A stretch of DNA of 64,000 bases from Malurus cyaneus samueli (taxonomy: Eukaryota; Chordata; Aves; Passeriformes; Maluridae), in assembly GCA_009741485.1 (NCBI GenBank), contig CM019220.1, forward strand, positions 31,812,185 through 31,876,184. Direction: 5' to 3'. Below the pieces are notes generated by a model that did no database searches, had not been told where the DNA came from, and saw nothing but the letters and a program-made list of their open reading frames with translations. The position numbers and the translations under genes are program-made. Positions 12,501 to 27,400 of this stretch are shown here, piece after piece (position 1 is the stretch's first letter; the number at the start of each line of letters is the position of its first letter).

Positions 12501-14740
12501 GAGCAGCGTGGCCTCAAGTGACTCTCTCAACATTTACAGGGGATTTACCAGCTCAGTCGTAGCTTGCAGATCTCCTGGTCTCCTCAGAGGTCAGGTCCTG
12601 ACACTCACTCCTGCAGGCCCTAAAACCAGCGTTAAGGTCATTGTTTCCCAAGGATGAATGCCTTCTTTCCACAGAAACATCCTAGTAGAAAGTGGGGCTA
12701 AAGGGTCAACGTCCAGTGATATATCATAGAATAAAACAGAAAACTGGCCAAAGTACCAACATACAATGTGGTACAAGAAAACAGCAGATAAAATTAATCA
12801 TTCCCATGCTAGGTGAATTTTTCTTCTCATAACAAGGTGACAAGTGACCTCTGATTTAGTGAAAGAGCCCCTTGACTCCCCTCAGGATGGTTTCCAAGAA
12901 CTGATACAGTGATAACTTCTGCAATGGAGACACAGCAAATAATCTGGCAGAACAGGAGCTCCCAGTATCCACTACTATGTTTTAATCACTATGCACTGCT
13001 CCTTCTTTACACCCACACTTGCCCAATTCTAAGCAAGTAAATCAAAATTAGACAAGATAACACGCAAGGTGTACAAGACAGTTCCACATTGTAACTGTAA
13101 ATTCAAGGAGCAAAGCAAAACTATCTGCTTATTCAGACCCTTGTTCTACATAACACTGGACCTGGACCTTAAATCTCTATCCTCAGGAAATATATTCTGG
13201 GGTAAACAAGAAAGCACTTGAGCTAAACATAGTAGTAGCTGGTACTTGATTGAGATAGCTGGAGTTTTATTTTGGCTTTAAGCCATATAAAATGGATGGG
13301 ATGTAACAAGAAAATAATCCAATTAAAGAGGAAAATCATATGAGTAAAACAATATAAAAATTCAACAGATGAAACATTTTAAAATAAAAAGTTAAAAGTA
13401 ATTGCTTATCAATTGGGGTGTTGAGAGAGGAACTGAGCAGGGTTGAGCATTAATATTTTTGTTTATCAGTGGGAAGAACCCACATTCCTGAAATTGGGGA
13501 GAATAAATAAAAGGATTGCTTGTGTTTACAGAGGTGATTTGCAATGGTAACAGAAGTATTACAATCAGATGCACGTTAATTCCTTTGGGAGGAAAAATTA
13601 CCAATCCACGGCAGCAAAACTCCAGAGGTAGGTACAAAAGAGCTTGAAAGGAGGCAAGAACAGAGGCAAAACCTTTAACAGATGTTTGAGGAAGTTCTTT
13701 GATACCTGAACTGCACAGGAAGTCTCCAAACATCTCCCAGACTGCAGTATCTGTATCACACAGGCATCCTGCAGTGGCAGCAAGGACCAGACTGGAGGCC
13801 TCTGACACTGAAGAATTCTTTGTAAGCCTCGCTCAGAAAGTGATTTAAAATAACCCAATGGAAATAGATGCAATTTCAGCAACTAGTCATACACACTAAA
13901 ATGTAAATGGGGTAGAGGTTGGACTTTGTGCTTTAGTTCGGTTTTGTCTTTTTTTTTAAATCAATTCATATCCTATACCACATGAAAAACAACTGCAGTA
14001 CCTGGCATTACACCAGCATGAAGGAAGCAGAGGGAGCAGCTGATGGGCTGTCATGAGCAGCAGACTTGCTTTTCTAACATCAACAGAATAATCAAAGTAA
14101 CAAAGCACAGTAACTCCAAGAAGTTTGTACTGCAGGTCTGTCTCGAGTGACTGAAATGCCCAAGAGCTGCCTCAACACAGAGAAGCATAGAAAGAAAAAC
14201 ACAACACAGCAAAATTAAAAAAAAAATAGGGTGGTGATGACTATCAGGGAAACACTTTGGACTAAGACAGACTTGCTTAGCAAATCAAGAAACCCACTTG
14301 CCTCTTCAGTAGAATACCAGTCAGCAAAAAGATAGGAAAAGTGATGTTAAGTAAAATGATCCTACAGCTTTCGATGAGGAAGTCCTGCTCACCATTTTCA
14401 AGAGAAAAAAAAAATTGAAGCTGATTTGCAAAGTGTGCTGTCTCAAATTTTCTAAGCTTGAAATGAAACCTGTACCTGAAAAAAACTGCACTTCTATTAG
14501 ATGATGACTTGTCATTTTATTCTGTGGATGTCTTATGCTAAGTTTAAGTTACCATGGTTACATAATTCCCAATATATGTAATACGAAACAGGAGGGAATA
14601 ATAAAAAATTATGCCTTTGATTTTGTTTTTTTTTAAAAAATATTTTTTAAAGATGCTTGTGATCTTCATTAAGGTACTGACTCAATCTGAAGAGGAACTT
14701 TTAAGCTGCAGAAGGACTTCGTACAAGGGCATGGAGTGAT

Positions 14741-14945
14741 AGGACACGGGGGAATGGCTTTTAACTGAAAGAGGGCACCTATGAAGGTGGTGAGGCTGGA
14801 ACATGTTTCCCAGAGAAGCTGGGGATGCCCCAACCCCTGGAAGTGTTCAAGGCTGGATGGAGCTCTGATTGAGTGGAAAATGTCCCTTCCCAAGCAGGGG
14901 GACCAGATGATCCCTTCCAACCCAAACCACTCTATGAGTCTATGA
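14741..14945 (+). mobile_element. CR1 LINE 3' fragment
   Basis: The plus strand carries the typical 3' end of an avian CR1 retrotransposon: a segment like the end of ORF2 (AATGGCTTTTAACTGAAAG), then GTTTCCCAGAGAAGCTGGGGATGCCCC-type sequence, then the 3' UTR with CCCTTCCAACCCAAACCA and a terminal CTATGAGTCTATGA pair. CR1 elements end in short ATTCTATG-type repeats instead of a poly(A) tail, as here. The copy is strongly 5'-truncated and non-coding. Confidence 0.9.
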
Positions 14946-17900
14946 AGATTGGTGCTATCATGCAACTGGTAATGGTATTACAGCAATATTAACATTTACA
15001 TACAGATTGAAGTGAGCAAAAAATTTGCCTACACTCACTGAATATTATGTTCCTTCCAATCTTGTCAAAATGAACTTAGAACTTAATATTACAGATAGTT
15101 CTACCTCTATCTCAGCAGGGTTTTTAAGACTAATCTACACATCATTGTGCTAATTCTGTGGAAATAAAAGATACATGTACAGAAACATGCAAACTAACGT
15201 AGAGAATAATTAAATAATTTTGTAAATATTTAACTTATTTTTATTGAGTGAGGAAACAGCCTTTTCTGAAGGCAGTTCCTTTGGTTTTAAAAACTGAAAC
15301 CCAAGCCACCTGGTTTTCATTTCCTGCCATATTCCTTCTGTCTCAGCTGCATACTGTGCTTAAAACAAAGGCTCCATTCTTTAATTGTGAATATCAGACG
15401 CCTTTAACCTTCATTCTGTTGTTAGTGCCTTGGAATGTGAAAAAGTTAATATACAATATCCTCTTTTATTAGCTAAAATAATAAATGGCCAGTTGCATTC
15501 CTTTTATCAGCTAGGCTCAAGACCTGCAGATCCTTGGAGACTTAAGAGTTTAACAGAGACAAAAATGTATGGCTTTCAAAGCAAAATCCCTGTATTTGAA
15601 AACAGTTCTGTTCTACTGTTTTGGATGACAGGCAGGGATTGAAGGTCACTGTTTCTAAAGTTACCTAAGAAAAGTCTAGAAATAAGTCACCTCAGACCCT
15701 GTCACCCTACGGTGGTGAACAGCTGTCACATCTGGTCTCAATCAACAGCCAGGAACCAACAGGGAAGGTCAAGCCTATTCCCAGGCTTGGAGCATGGATG
15801 GTTTTAACAGAAACCACTGGTTCACAGCAGCAGGACCAGTGAAAGATGGCATTCTTCAGCAAGAAACACAAGCCCTCCAAGGAAATGGGGCACGAGGGGA
15901 AAGACTTGTACAGTTCATTGAATAATTTTATTAGCCAGTTCACTGCAGAAGATGATTGCTAATAAAACAAAGAAACTTTTGTCTATCAAGGTGACCAAAA
16001 TGTCTCCTACCTCCGAAAGAAACAAATTTCATATGAAGAAACAAATGTGTGTAGACTCTGGAGATGATCTTTAAAACAAGCAAGCAAGCAAACAAAGTCC
16101 CTTTCCATCAAGAAAGCAAGCTTCCCAAAAAACTGAAACCCTAATTATGACCCCTAGTAACTGACAGTCACACTAAGTAAGTCACACTAATTGCTTTGAG
16201 ATCCATCTGACACAATCTTGGGATAAATAGATCAGGTCCATTAATTTGCTCCCTTCTCATTTAGTCAGAATTCATAAAACATTTGTTGCTGTTTAGCCTG
16301 CAAACAGAACAGCTCACTCATAACTTCCAGAACATTTGGTCTGGGGCTCATGTTAGGAGGTAAGCAGCACTCCCTACCCAGTGGTGTGCTGGATGCCTTA
16401 AGCAGGTTTCTGGGCAGCCTTTACAAGCTCTACCATGGTTTCCAGGGATCCAGCTGGGAGGGGAGTGCAGGGAGGGCTGCACTTCAAACCACACAGCTCA
16501 GAGGAACCACCAGAGGCAGGGGGAGCAGAAATCTTTCTGTTACTGCTAGTGAGACTCAAGACTCACATACGGCATCACACTGATGTACACAGTTATACTA
16601 TGGATCACAGAGACTCTGACATTTACCTCTTCCATTTTCATTAAGCTGACAAAGAGCAAGATTTTGCAGTTGGTTCACAGATGTCCATTAAGTAATAGGC
16701 AATCACTTTACTTGCACATCAACACTTCCCACACTTAGTGAAGAACCAAAATTTGAAAGCTGTTTCCCATCCCACCCCAGTCTACTGGTAATAAGGGTAT
16801 TCATTACAGCAGCTTAAACTGAGGAAAAATATGTTGCTTAACTTGGAGAAAAATGTGTAGAATAATCAGTGTGATACAATACTGGCTGAAACTTAATTTC
16901 ACAACTCTCATTGCACCAAAAGGTTTAAGAAAATTAAGGTCTCAAGAGACAAATTCGTAAAAAGTAACAGAGAAAAGAAATTGTAATCTCTGTAACCATG
17001 TAATCTCTGGGCATCATATGGCTGTAAAATTGGTAAGAAAAACACTTTGGTTTACTTTGTAGAGCTAGCAAACAGAATGTATGCCACAGTGACAACAAAC
17101 ATTCTTAAGGGTCCCTAGCATTTCTTGTTATGATCATTCTGTTCATCACAACGATACCAAGCTTCAATTTTTCTTAACATTTAGGAAGCTACTTCACAAT
17201 CAGAATTTTTCAGAGAGCGGACTTATTTCATTGATAAGAAGAAAATGTTGGGAGTCTGGCTAAAAACTGAGGACTCTTACATGCAATTTTACTTAAAAAA
17301 ATATGACATTCATACTTGGCTGTGTAACTCTTTGAAGTTCTGTCCAAAAACTTCAAAACCTTATTCTGGGCATCAAAATTCTGCTCTTGTGAAAACAACT
17401 GCCACTCCTTAAGGCGTCTCAGCATCTCTGAAAAAAGGTGAATTAAACTTGACCCTATGCCTGTAGCAACTAACAAAATACTTTCAGGGTTACTTGAAAA
17501 CTTTTATTTATGAATCTGAACTCACTAACTCTGCCTCAAGCAGCAGCTCAGACTACAAGTTCTGCTCTGCTTAAAAATAAGCTTTCCAATGTTCTGTCTG
17601 GAGGTACACAGAGAAGACCATCACAGAAAATTTAGCACTTCAGTAACCTGGCATCCCATTTCCTTGCCTAGGCAGAACACTGTGATGCCTACAACAACTC
17701 TACCACAAGATCAAGAAACTGAATGTACAATGCCACTGAACAGGCTCCATCTCTGCCTGGCAGAGGAAGAGCCCTTGTAGCTCAGGCTGGGCAAGAAAGA
17801 CCAGTGTCAACCTTACCAGAGTAGCTTTACACGCACACTGTACCCCCTAGTATTCTCCAAAACTATTGAAATTTGGCAGCTATGTTCTTCCAGACAACCC

Positions 17901-20845
17901 CCACCTCCCTGCCCCGATTCCTGGCCTGCTCCACAGCCTGAGCAGCAGAATCAGAGTGAGACTTTCCAGCAGTGAGGGATTATCCACACATGCAGGAACT
18001 GTTGTAGTGGCAAGGGCAACAAAGAAATCGGGAGGATTTCTTTTCAGTGCTCCCACTGTCACAACTGCTACATTGTCAAGACATGCAAGGTGAAAGCAAG
18101 TCTGACACAGGGGGAAGCATGTGGCTTTCAGGGCACAAAATGGAGAGAGAGATGCAGATTAGAGAGACCCATGGGAAAATAAGATACAAGCAAAATGGGT
18201 ACAACTGAATCAGAACAGTAGGAGTGAAGGAAGTGTATGTGCGTGAAATTAGACCAGAAGGCATAGAAGTATAAGCAATAAAATGCAACCAAAATCGAAC
18301 ATAAAATTCAGCAAACTTTATAGCCTTGTCTTCAGCTGCTCTCAGAAAAAAAGCTCGAACAAAACACACAATTCTGCCAAACTTTTAAGAGTAGCATATC
18401 TTAAGGATAATTGCTAGCCTTGGCTAATTTTTTATCTCACTCTGCTCAAGCTATAAAGGAGCATGGGCATCCTTTGATGGAGAAGTTTAGACTCTAAGGA
18501 CATGTAGGTATATGCAACTGTTGCATTCCTTTCTCCATTAAAAAGGGCAAACAAAAAAAATCAGATACAATCAAAACCCACATTAGGTGGCAAAAATCTA
18601 ATATTCTAAGCTAGGAAAAGGCAAGGCAGTATGGCTTACTTTCTCCTAATTCACTGCCCTCTCCAAATGCATAAGGGTAATTCATTTTCAAGAATATATT
18701 AAAATAAAAATTCACATACCTTGTTTTAGTTTTAGGTTCCCTCCACCTCTTTCTGCATACTGGATGAGCCTGTTCAGAAGAACCAACTGTCAGTGAAGCT
18801 TCTGTCCATAGAGCTGCTTTTGCAATTCATTGCTAAAGTTAGGAACTCTATGTAAATCCAGAAAGGGAGCTGGAGGACAACTGGAAAGGAACTTGGTTCC
18901 CTTTAAAAAAAACCTAAATAAGGAAGTTGAGGGATTGTCTGGACATGCAGATTTTATGCTTGCTATTTGTATTTATCAAATACCACACTAATTCTGTAAC
19001 AAGGTTAACTTGTTGCCAAGCCATGGCATGTCTCCCATTGTATAAACAAGCTGCAAAACAGCAGATGTTTTGTTCATGTTGCCAGTTTTTCTGCATTAAT
19101 GGCACAATTAATCCATTAATATAATTTAAATATAGTGATCCAAATCCATCCATTTGTTTAAACTCTTTGGCCTTTGCTGGCCAGAACCAGAAGTCCGCAG
19201 GTGAGTACCAGCCACCACCTTAGAGTAAAACTTCCCCATTCATTAATGACTTGTTTTCCTGGAAATTTTTGTCTACAGGTGGACAGATGTCATACCTAGG
19301 CAGTTATTTATTTCCCCCAAATTTCTTCCTCAATCTTCCTGTGCTCAATTAAACTCAGTATGGTTGTTAAACAAAAAAAGCTAAACCCTTTAAAGACTGC
19401 CTTAAGCTCCTAGAAAATCACACCAGTCTCCAAAGATCACCTCTTTAGTTAGAAGTGCCACAGATCCACAAAGTCTCAAGATGGACAAAAATGCTTCCTG
19501 ATGGCTCTGCCTGTAAAGAACCGCACTTATGTACTGCCATTTGAAACCTTGGGACAGCAAAAATCCCAAACATGAACAACAAAATTTAATGTACACTTCT
19601 GTTTCATCAAAAAATTCTCCTTTGTCTTTCCCTCTTTCTGAGGAAACAAGGAAAACACTGCATGTTCCTCAAAAAGATTTATAATAGTGTTTCTGCGATT
19701 TTTAAGTGATGAGCTTGAAAAACACAAAAATGAGAACAATTTGAAGTTGTTCCCCCCCCTCTTGAGAAAATTTTTACAGTTTTACTGATTTCTAGGAATA
19801 TTTGCTGAAGCACATCTAGAAGTCAGGAGCCATGATCCATTCCTACCTGTTTCAATGCTTTCTTTTGTCTCATCTCTCAAAACTCAGTGCTTTTTTTCAG
19901 CCCTCCTCCCTCTCTACTGGCACTTGCTTGGTTCTGTCTTGCAGAACTACAGAAGCAATGAAGATGGCAGGCTATCTGTAATACAAACAATACTATTCAA
20001 TGACAAAGCACTAGAAACAGACCAGAATGCACCTTATTCTCAAAGTAAACAGACCAGCAATAAAAACTTAAAGAAGTTGCAGCTGGTTTTACTTAAGTTT
20101 TAGAATAGAGCTCAGTGCTGAAAAAAGCCACTTTTCTTCTTTCCCAACAAATTAGTATTTTTAACAAAAGGGTCCCAAGTTGCTTCTGCGCCATCCCAAA
20201 CCCCTAACAAAAAATTAGGCCCTGAAATTTTCCTATATGCTGAACAGTTAAAGAATTTCACATTTACTAAAACAGCAGAGAAATCAGTAACACCAGTACA
20301 TGGAATTTGGTAGGCTGGAAATTAATCACTGGAGTCAGGACTCCCAGAACAAGCTGCCTGATAGCCAGCTACTGCCTCCTGTTACCTTACAAACAGAGGA
20401 TAACTTACACTAGTACCAGCATGATTTATCCTTGGGGTTTAGGTGGTTTACTGTCAGAGAGCAAGATCTTCTTTGTAGTACACACAAAAAAGGCAAAAAG
20501 CAAATGAGAAAACAGAATGCTTTTCTTAGAAACTGCCTCATCTAAGGTGATGGGAGACTTAACTTTCCTAGCTCTCTAATGGAATTATAGCCCAGCCTAT
20601 AAATAATGGGCTTTTTAAACATAACATGATCAATATGCATAATTTTCACAAATTATTTTACAAGCCCCATTTACAATAAAACTACTCAATTTCTGACAAT
20701 TTAAGAAGACATGTCCACCAGGATACTGCATATGAAGCAGTACCAATGAGCAATTAAATACTACTTTTTCCCATCAGCCAGACTACAGCCACATTACTGC
20801 ATGACAAAGGTACACACATTAACTACAGTTGGTACATTTTTCTTA
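14946..20845. other. Intergenic region downstream of SF3B1, no gene seen
   Basis: AT-rich DNA lies between the CR1 fragment and the SF3B1 poly(A) region. Open frames are short and unrecognised. Readthrough or alternative SF3B1 3' UTR could extend into its upper end, but I see no splice-linked coding sequence. Confidence 0.55.
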
Positions 20846-20851
20846 TTTATT
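20846..20851 (-). terminator. SF3B1: Alternative poly(A) signal of SF3B1
   Basis: A second AATAAA on the minus strand lies about 450 bases past the SF3B1 stop codon. It is a possible distal cleavage signal; nothing here tells whether it is used. Confidence 0.4.
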
Positions 20852-20994
20852 CAAAAGCTAGTGGATGACAAAAAGGGTTAAAATGTTTTATACCACCTAT
20901 TTAATACACGAACAAATACTTAATCCAAAGGGACTCATTTTACAAGCCCCTCTGTCCAAAAACCACACACAAATTAGTTTTTATACACAAATGT

Positions 20995-21000
20995 TTTATT
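20995..21000 (-). terminator. SF3B1: Likely main poly(A) signal of SF3B1
   Basis: AATAAA on the minus strand lies about 300 bases after the SF3B1 stop codon (21299). That would give a short 3' UTR of about 320 nt, in line with the short SF3B1 3' UTR known in mammals. Confidence 0.65.
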
Positions 21001-21298
21001 TCTCAAATAAACTTCCCCTTTAAACACAAGGAATGAAATCTAAATCTTCATAAAGATGGATCCAAAACCAAATCCCTCCAGTACATTGTAATCACTGTTT
21101 TGTTGGTCACTACTGGCTTTAACTGTTTAACATCAAAAAACAAGGACATATTTAAAAAATCATGCTACTGGATACCTAGCTCTGCCTCTGACCAGCACTA
21201 CACTGATCTCCAAAATTTTAAAATTTTACATCATGAAATCCGAAGCATTTAATTGAACAACAGCTGTGCATTTAACACAAAACAACTGAACAAGAAGA

Positions 21299-21457
21299 TT
21301 ATAACATGTAATCAAGTTCATAACGAATATAGGTGTTCTTTTCATCATTGTAGATTCTTGGATAATGTGCTATCAGAGCGTCCTGTGATCCGATGTAGAT
21401 TGAATTATATATCTTCCAATAAACATCTCTGACTTTTCTGGCAGGGTGAAACAAACC
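21299..21457 (-). CDS. SF3B1: SF3B1 exon 25 (last coding)
   Basis: Encodes residues 1250-1301, from [11 protein letters not shown] to a C terminus of YELDYML, then TAA at 21301-21299. The acceptor CCTAG lies just above 21457. This is the C-terminal HEAT region. Human ends DYIL; here Ile is Met. Confidence 0.97.
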   Translation of the reverse strand, partial: GLFHPARKVRDVYWKIYNSIYIGSQDALIAHYPRIYNDEKNTYIRYELDYML

Positions 21458-24400
21458 CTAGGAAATAGAACAGAATGAAATGTAATAAAAGCTTAAGGTT
21501 CCAGTGTCATTGGTTGAATTCAATCAAGCATTGCAAAATAAGCATTTAATAAACTGGCAGACTGTAGAAGCTCTAGTGAAGAAAAACAGTTCTATATAAT
21601 AAAAATGTACAAACAATACTTGCAATATACACTGCAAAAGACTTTCACCTTCCTACTGATTTATCTTCATGCTGAGGTCCCACACTGCAAAAGTGTGAAA
21701 TCTCCTATCTGCAAATTACTACTAAAATGCAGTCACACCTTGTCTATACTGACCTGCATTACCTCAATCCTTGCTCCCCATCCGTTAGGTGAGTTGATTC
21801 CCTAGCCAATACAGCTATTGTCACGTGCAATTACACAGAAAAGGAACCTTTGGATTTTACCACCACGTACATATTTATAGAATCTGAACTGACCACTGTT
21901 GATCTAGCAGTGTAAATCCAAATCAAAGCACTGTTTCATAGTGCTTCACACTTCTAACTGTCTCACTGTTGTTCTTGGCTAATAACAAATCATGACTGTT
22001 AGTCCTATCCTCTCGTTTATCTATCTCACTGGTTGTTTGTTCTCATAACTCCTCCCATGGCTAATTTATTCCCCAATCACTAGTTTATGTCCTCAAAATG
22101 TGTGAGATGCTTCCAATTTAGAAATCAAAGTGCCAGGCTATTTTAGTCAACTGGTATTGTAAGTTACTTGTTCTTTCTACATAAGTTCTGGGATGTAATC
22201 AGCTATCTCCCTGTACCAAACCCTCTGTTTACTGCCTATCTCCACAATTCAAGTCCTTGGCACAGAATACTATGTTTCAAGAATACTTTGGAGACAAGGA
22301 GTCAGTTTTCCCTTTGCTGGAAATCATCTTCAGCTGACTTATTGTCTCCTGGAAAGAAGTCTTTCCTGGCAAGTGCTGTCTCTGCTGCCCCAGCAAACAC
22401 AAAGCCATACCTGTAAACAGTACTGCAACATCCTGCAGGGCCCAATCGCGACTCTGAGGCCCTCCAGAGCCCCCATAACTGCCTGGATGACGTGAGGAGA
22501 GGTTTCAAACACATTGGGCCACACATAATTTAACAAGTGATTAAGGGAATCTTCACAGCCGAACCCATAAACACCAAGGGACATATGCTGCACCACAGCA
22601 CTGGCTGTTTGTCTGTGTACAAGATCTCTGCAAAGAGAACAATGGGCTATTAATAAATTATACTTAGAAGCAACATGGTTGGACAAGCACAGTATTTCTT
22701 TTCAATAACTCTTTTTGAAAGCACTAATAACACTCTTAAGCCATACTTACTGACAGCAAGAGGAAGAGTATCAAAAATCAGTGAAGTGAAAAAAGATGCG
22801 GGTTTTCTGACAAATTACTGCACTCCAATTCCACAGAAGTAACAATAACAGAAATTATCAAAAGTAGTTTTAATGGAAGAAGTCTAGACTAACTGAAGAT
22901 TCAGAAGTATTAGCAAAATTGGAGCATTTACCAATTGAACTGTTTGCAAGTACTGGCTTCCAAGTTATGCTGATCACTTAAAGCCTTTAGCAAACAAGGA
23001 CAATATATGTATTGCTACCATTCACAACCAGGCATACACTTACAAATATGACTATGCCTAACTGTACCACAGAAGAAATGCACTCACCTGTCCATTAAAG
23101 CATCTTCAAGCAATGGTGTAACAGCATAAATGTAATCTTTTCCCATCTCTCCAATGTATTCAAACAGGAAAGAAAGAGATTTTAACACACCATTCTGGAC
23201 GTTCAGTTCTGGAACTCTGTATTCATTCATGAGTGCAGGCAGCACTGTGAAAGGTGAGCATGTTTCAGCCACAATAGCAATGGCTACTGTAGTACATACT
23301 CTGTTCTGCCTTTCCTGTACTTTCAAATTGTTTAGCAGCGTGGCCAACACATCGTGAGGTCTGGAAGAGAACACAGGTATCAATGTCAATAGATGCAGTG
23401 AGGATTTGGATAAATTAGCTCAGCTTCAAACAACTGACAGAGAAACTTGGTTTAGCCCTCATGAAAAGTTTAGAGAACTGAGAAACAAACTGAACACTAA
23501 ATGTGAAATACTAAACTCTAAAACAGCTTAAGGATTTCTTTTCATAGCCAACGTTTTTTATTTTGTCTAGACTTAGCTTTTCCCCTGCCTCCTGTAAGCT
23601 CTGGAGGGTAGCAGAGCCTCCCACTATTAGTCTGATCCCACAGGCAATTAGAGACTTGTATAAAACCATAAGCACTGACAGAGATAGGTTATGTCTGGCA
23701 CAGAGAACACAGTTACAGCACTCCCTGGCTATTTGCTCTATCTGCATCCAGTCAGTCATCAATCACTTCAAGAATATGCATAAAGGTGGCAACTGTGCTT
23801 CATTCTACAAAGTGCTGACTTGCACTATGACTTTAGTGGAAGCAATCCTTTAAAAATCAATAAAACTACTGATTTGGGTGGGGGGAAGACAGAGAAGAGA
23901 AATTATTTAGAAAATTTACGAAATAATACAAAGAGTCTGAATGCACATCACAGTATCAAAAATTCATAAGGCAACCACTGACTCCCAAGTAAGACTCCAA
24001 AACCTCATTGCCCCACAAATTTTGTTCAGAAGTGCAACATCTTGTATTAAGGAACAATACAACTGTATTCTTCAAAATTAGTAAAACCAAGTCTGTATGT
24101 GTACTACGTAGGAAGGTTTCTACACCAGTTCTCACCAGAAAACGAACAATCATCACTATGGTAACTGTAGAAGTGGATAAGCATTAAACCAACTTACCCA
24201 ATAGCTTTTGCAATATAACCAAAAGTGTTCACTGTGGCTCTTCTGATAGCTTTCTTGTGAGCTTTTAATAATTCAAGCAGTTCAAAGCAGATCCTCATCC
24301 ATTCTCTTGCAGAAACATATTCTGCACCTCTGAAAGAGAATAAAGTGAATTAGCTCTTCAGGATGCTAGAAGATTTTAAATAAAGCCACAAGCTGCAGCA

Positions 24401-27400
24401 CCTATTCATTTGCTATCAGAGGCAACTGCTTAAGCAGCAACAGTGCATCTGCTAAGTATCTCAAGCTTTATGCAGAACTTCAGAAATATCAAGAGGTATA
24501 AGAATATACACCCAGATACCAAACTTGAGTTTTTGGTACAACAACTGCCCACACAGAGGATTGGATATTGTATCATTGCTCATCTTACCTGTCTGCAATA
24601 CGCCCAACAAGATCAATACAATTTTCCTGTACTTTCTCATGTCTGTTCTTCAAAATAGGGGTCAGCCGTGGCAGCAGGTCTTTGATTGGCGGTGTCATCT
24701 TGTGCATACCTTTTGAATTAAAAGAGGCATATTTAGTTTTATAATGCTTTTTTATTTTGCTCTTGAACAGTCAAGTAATCAATACAAAAGCATACCTATA
24801 ACATTCACAATAGCCTTAAGCGCTCCGAGTATGCTGCCCAGTACTTCAGGATATTCTTCACCCAGGTACTCATACAAAACCACACCCAAGTGTCCCATCA
24901 GTTTTTCCTACAATCAAGCAAAAAGAGTTAGAACTTCATTTTTCCCTCCCCTCTCCTTACTATGACCTGCTAGAGCAAATCTGGAAAAGAAGCCCATACC
25001 TCTTGACACGTCTTCATGACAACTGCAGTACGAGAGATCAGGTCAGCGGCCTGCTGCCTGACTTTGGCTGATTTGTTGTTCAAACGCCACAAAACTGTAC
25101 CACAGATCTGTGGCAAGTAGGGTTTAACTCTTTTGCCTAGAGCATTAACAACTGTGCCAAAACCATTCAACATCACAGAATCCTGAGAATAAAAACAACA
25201 AGGGAAAATCAAACAAACAGCAAAAGGGCATTTTAACTAAACTTGTCGTGATCTAAAATTGCTTTTAAAATGCCAACAGTCCAGAGATTGCTTTTGGATT
25301 TCATTGATTAGAGCACTAATATCTAAAATATTATTCTAAAAATCTACCTTAGAAGCATAACATGAGATGGCTTACAATTACAGTGAACCAAATACTCTAC
25401 CACTCTTGGCCATACCTCTGTTGTCTGTTCCTGAAAGGCGTACAAAATACCATCAATAAGCTGCTCTTCCAGTTTATGATCAATGTCTGCTGCCCCCAGA
25501 TTTCCCATTATCTTCTCAATTGTTTCCATGACCATTTTTCTGTACTGTTCAGCCTCATCTTTCAGATCATCCACAATTCTGGAAATAATTTCTGCTGCTC
25601 CAACTTTATTTGCCAGCTCCACAGTTGTATCAACCAACTGAAATACACAAAATGTTCACTAAGCAAGCATTGTTAAGATCTACTTTCTACAGCATGAAAA
25701 TCATTTCCCTTAAAACACATTAAGCTTAGTTTAAAAATTGGTTTTATCTTTAGAAATCATCCAGCATTTTTAAGAATATAAATGGGGTGAACCACCGCAC
25801 CTTGCAACTGTTGAAGACTCATTCACAGATGTAAAATGTCATGATAACCTCCTAAGAACCTGAAAATCTTCTTAGCTACACAACTTCTAAATTACTAGTA
25901 CAAGCAAAAATCAAGTTTCAGGACACAGACAAAATTAAGTACCTCACCCAATTGAGCATTCTAATATTCTTCTACTGTAAATAATTTTCCAGCTAAAAAA
26001 CCACCAAAAATACCTGTCTGTAATTTCTTCTGTCCAGTGCCATTCTGTGCTGCCAGAAATGTTTGAAGAAAGGTGGCAAGATTTCTGTTTTAATGTAGTT
26101 AGCTTCAACACCATCCGTACCACAACACTGCTTTACCACCTGACAGGAAATAAAAATCCAACAATGTTAATTCTGTGTAGGATGTGGAGTGGGTCATCTG
26201 GGGTGGGGTTTTTTCTTTTTTTGTTTTGGTTGGTTGGTTTGGGGTTTTTTGGTTTTTTTTTTGCTTTTTACTTAAAGAAAAGGAAATACATATTCAATAC
26301 AATGCTGAACTATCATTCTGACATACCTTCAACACAATTTTTTTCATCTCTTCATCAGGAGACTGGAACTCTCTGATAAGAATTAGCATGACTTCTCTGG
26401 TGTAGTAGTTTGCATATTCAGCATCCATGAGGGGAATCAGGTAACCAATAGCCTTCAAAAAGGCAGCCAAACCCTATTTAAATGCAAAATATGTCCCTAA
26501 TTAGTTACAGCAGGTACACATCCATTTCAGTTCAAACTAAAAGAAATACTTTATTTACCTTTCCTCTGTGTTGACGTATACCCTTCCACAAAGGCTTAAG
26601 GACAGAATCAAATGACTCAATACCATAGGGAGTAGCTGCCTCAGCCAAAGCTGCAATGGCCAAAGCACTGATGGTGCGAACTTTCTGCTGCTCATCCACC
26701 AGCCCTGCAGGAGAGTAGGGTTTAGTACCACTTCTTGTATTCGTGTTTTAAGTTCAAAACAGGAGAAATAGAGGAGCAGTGTAAAAGGGAATTCTTTATT
26801 TTCAGAACTACTGAACCACTCTTCCTCTTCATTCATCTTTCAGTGTCAGCAGAAATGTTTCTCAGTGTCATAACAAAACCAGGACCTTACTGAGGTATGA
26901 AAAACATTCCGGATATAAAGTGAGTAAAACACACTTTACCTGGAAAAGCAGAACTTACCATGTTCAATAATTTCAACCAAGCTTCTGAGATGAGGCAGGA
27001 TAGCACAACCCATAAGAATAGCAATCTGCTGTACAATCTTGATGCCAGTGTGCCTGGCCTGCCAGGATTTTTTGCTTTTACACACAGCTTTCAAGAAGGG
27101 TAACAGAGAAGGAATGCCCAGAGCAGATGCAACAACGGCAAAGGCTCGAGCTGTTGTATTTCTGACATATTCATCCATGTTATCAATATCAGGTCGCATT
27201 GTGGAGATCATTGTTGCCAAACCAGCAGCCTGCAGGAAAAACCACAAATATCACTTGGATTTATGAATAGCAAGTTAACTCTTGTCCCATGACTATAAAT
27301 ATGCATCTATATGTAAGCTAACTCTGTGCTTTAATAAAGGATGGAGTTTTACCTTAGCCAAGTTGGAAATAATTTCTCTGCCTTCCACTCTAGCATAGTA

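Larger units (their letters stand above)
2171..14740. other. Intergenic region, ANKRD44 5' flank, no gene seen
   Basis: This is AT-rich DNA between the ANKRD44 promoter and the SF3B1 3' end. All open frames are under 150 codons, lack recognisable domains and occur on both strands equally. I found no exon-like conserved peptide, RNA gene or LTR that I can support. A-rich tracts at 3191-3240 and 3524-3541 are listed separately. Enhancers for ANKRD44 or SF3B1 could lie here but nothing in the raw sequence shows them. Confidence 0.6.

Noticed and set aside
15657..15960. Possible retroelement near a run of GC-richer sequence downstream of the first CR1 fragment
   Set aside because: No recognisable LTR ends, CR1 tail or coding motif; left unannotated.
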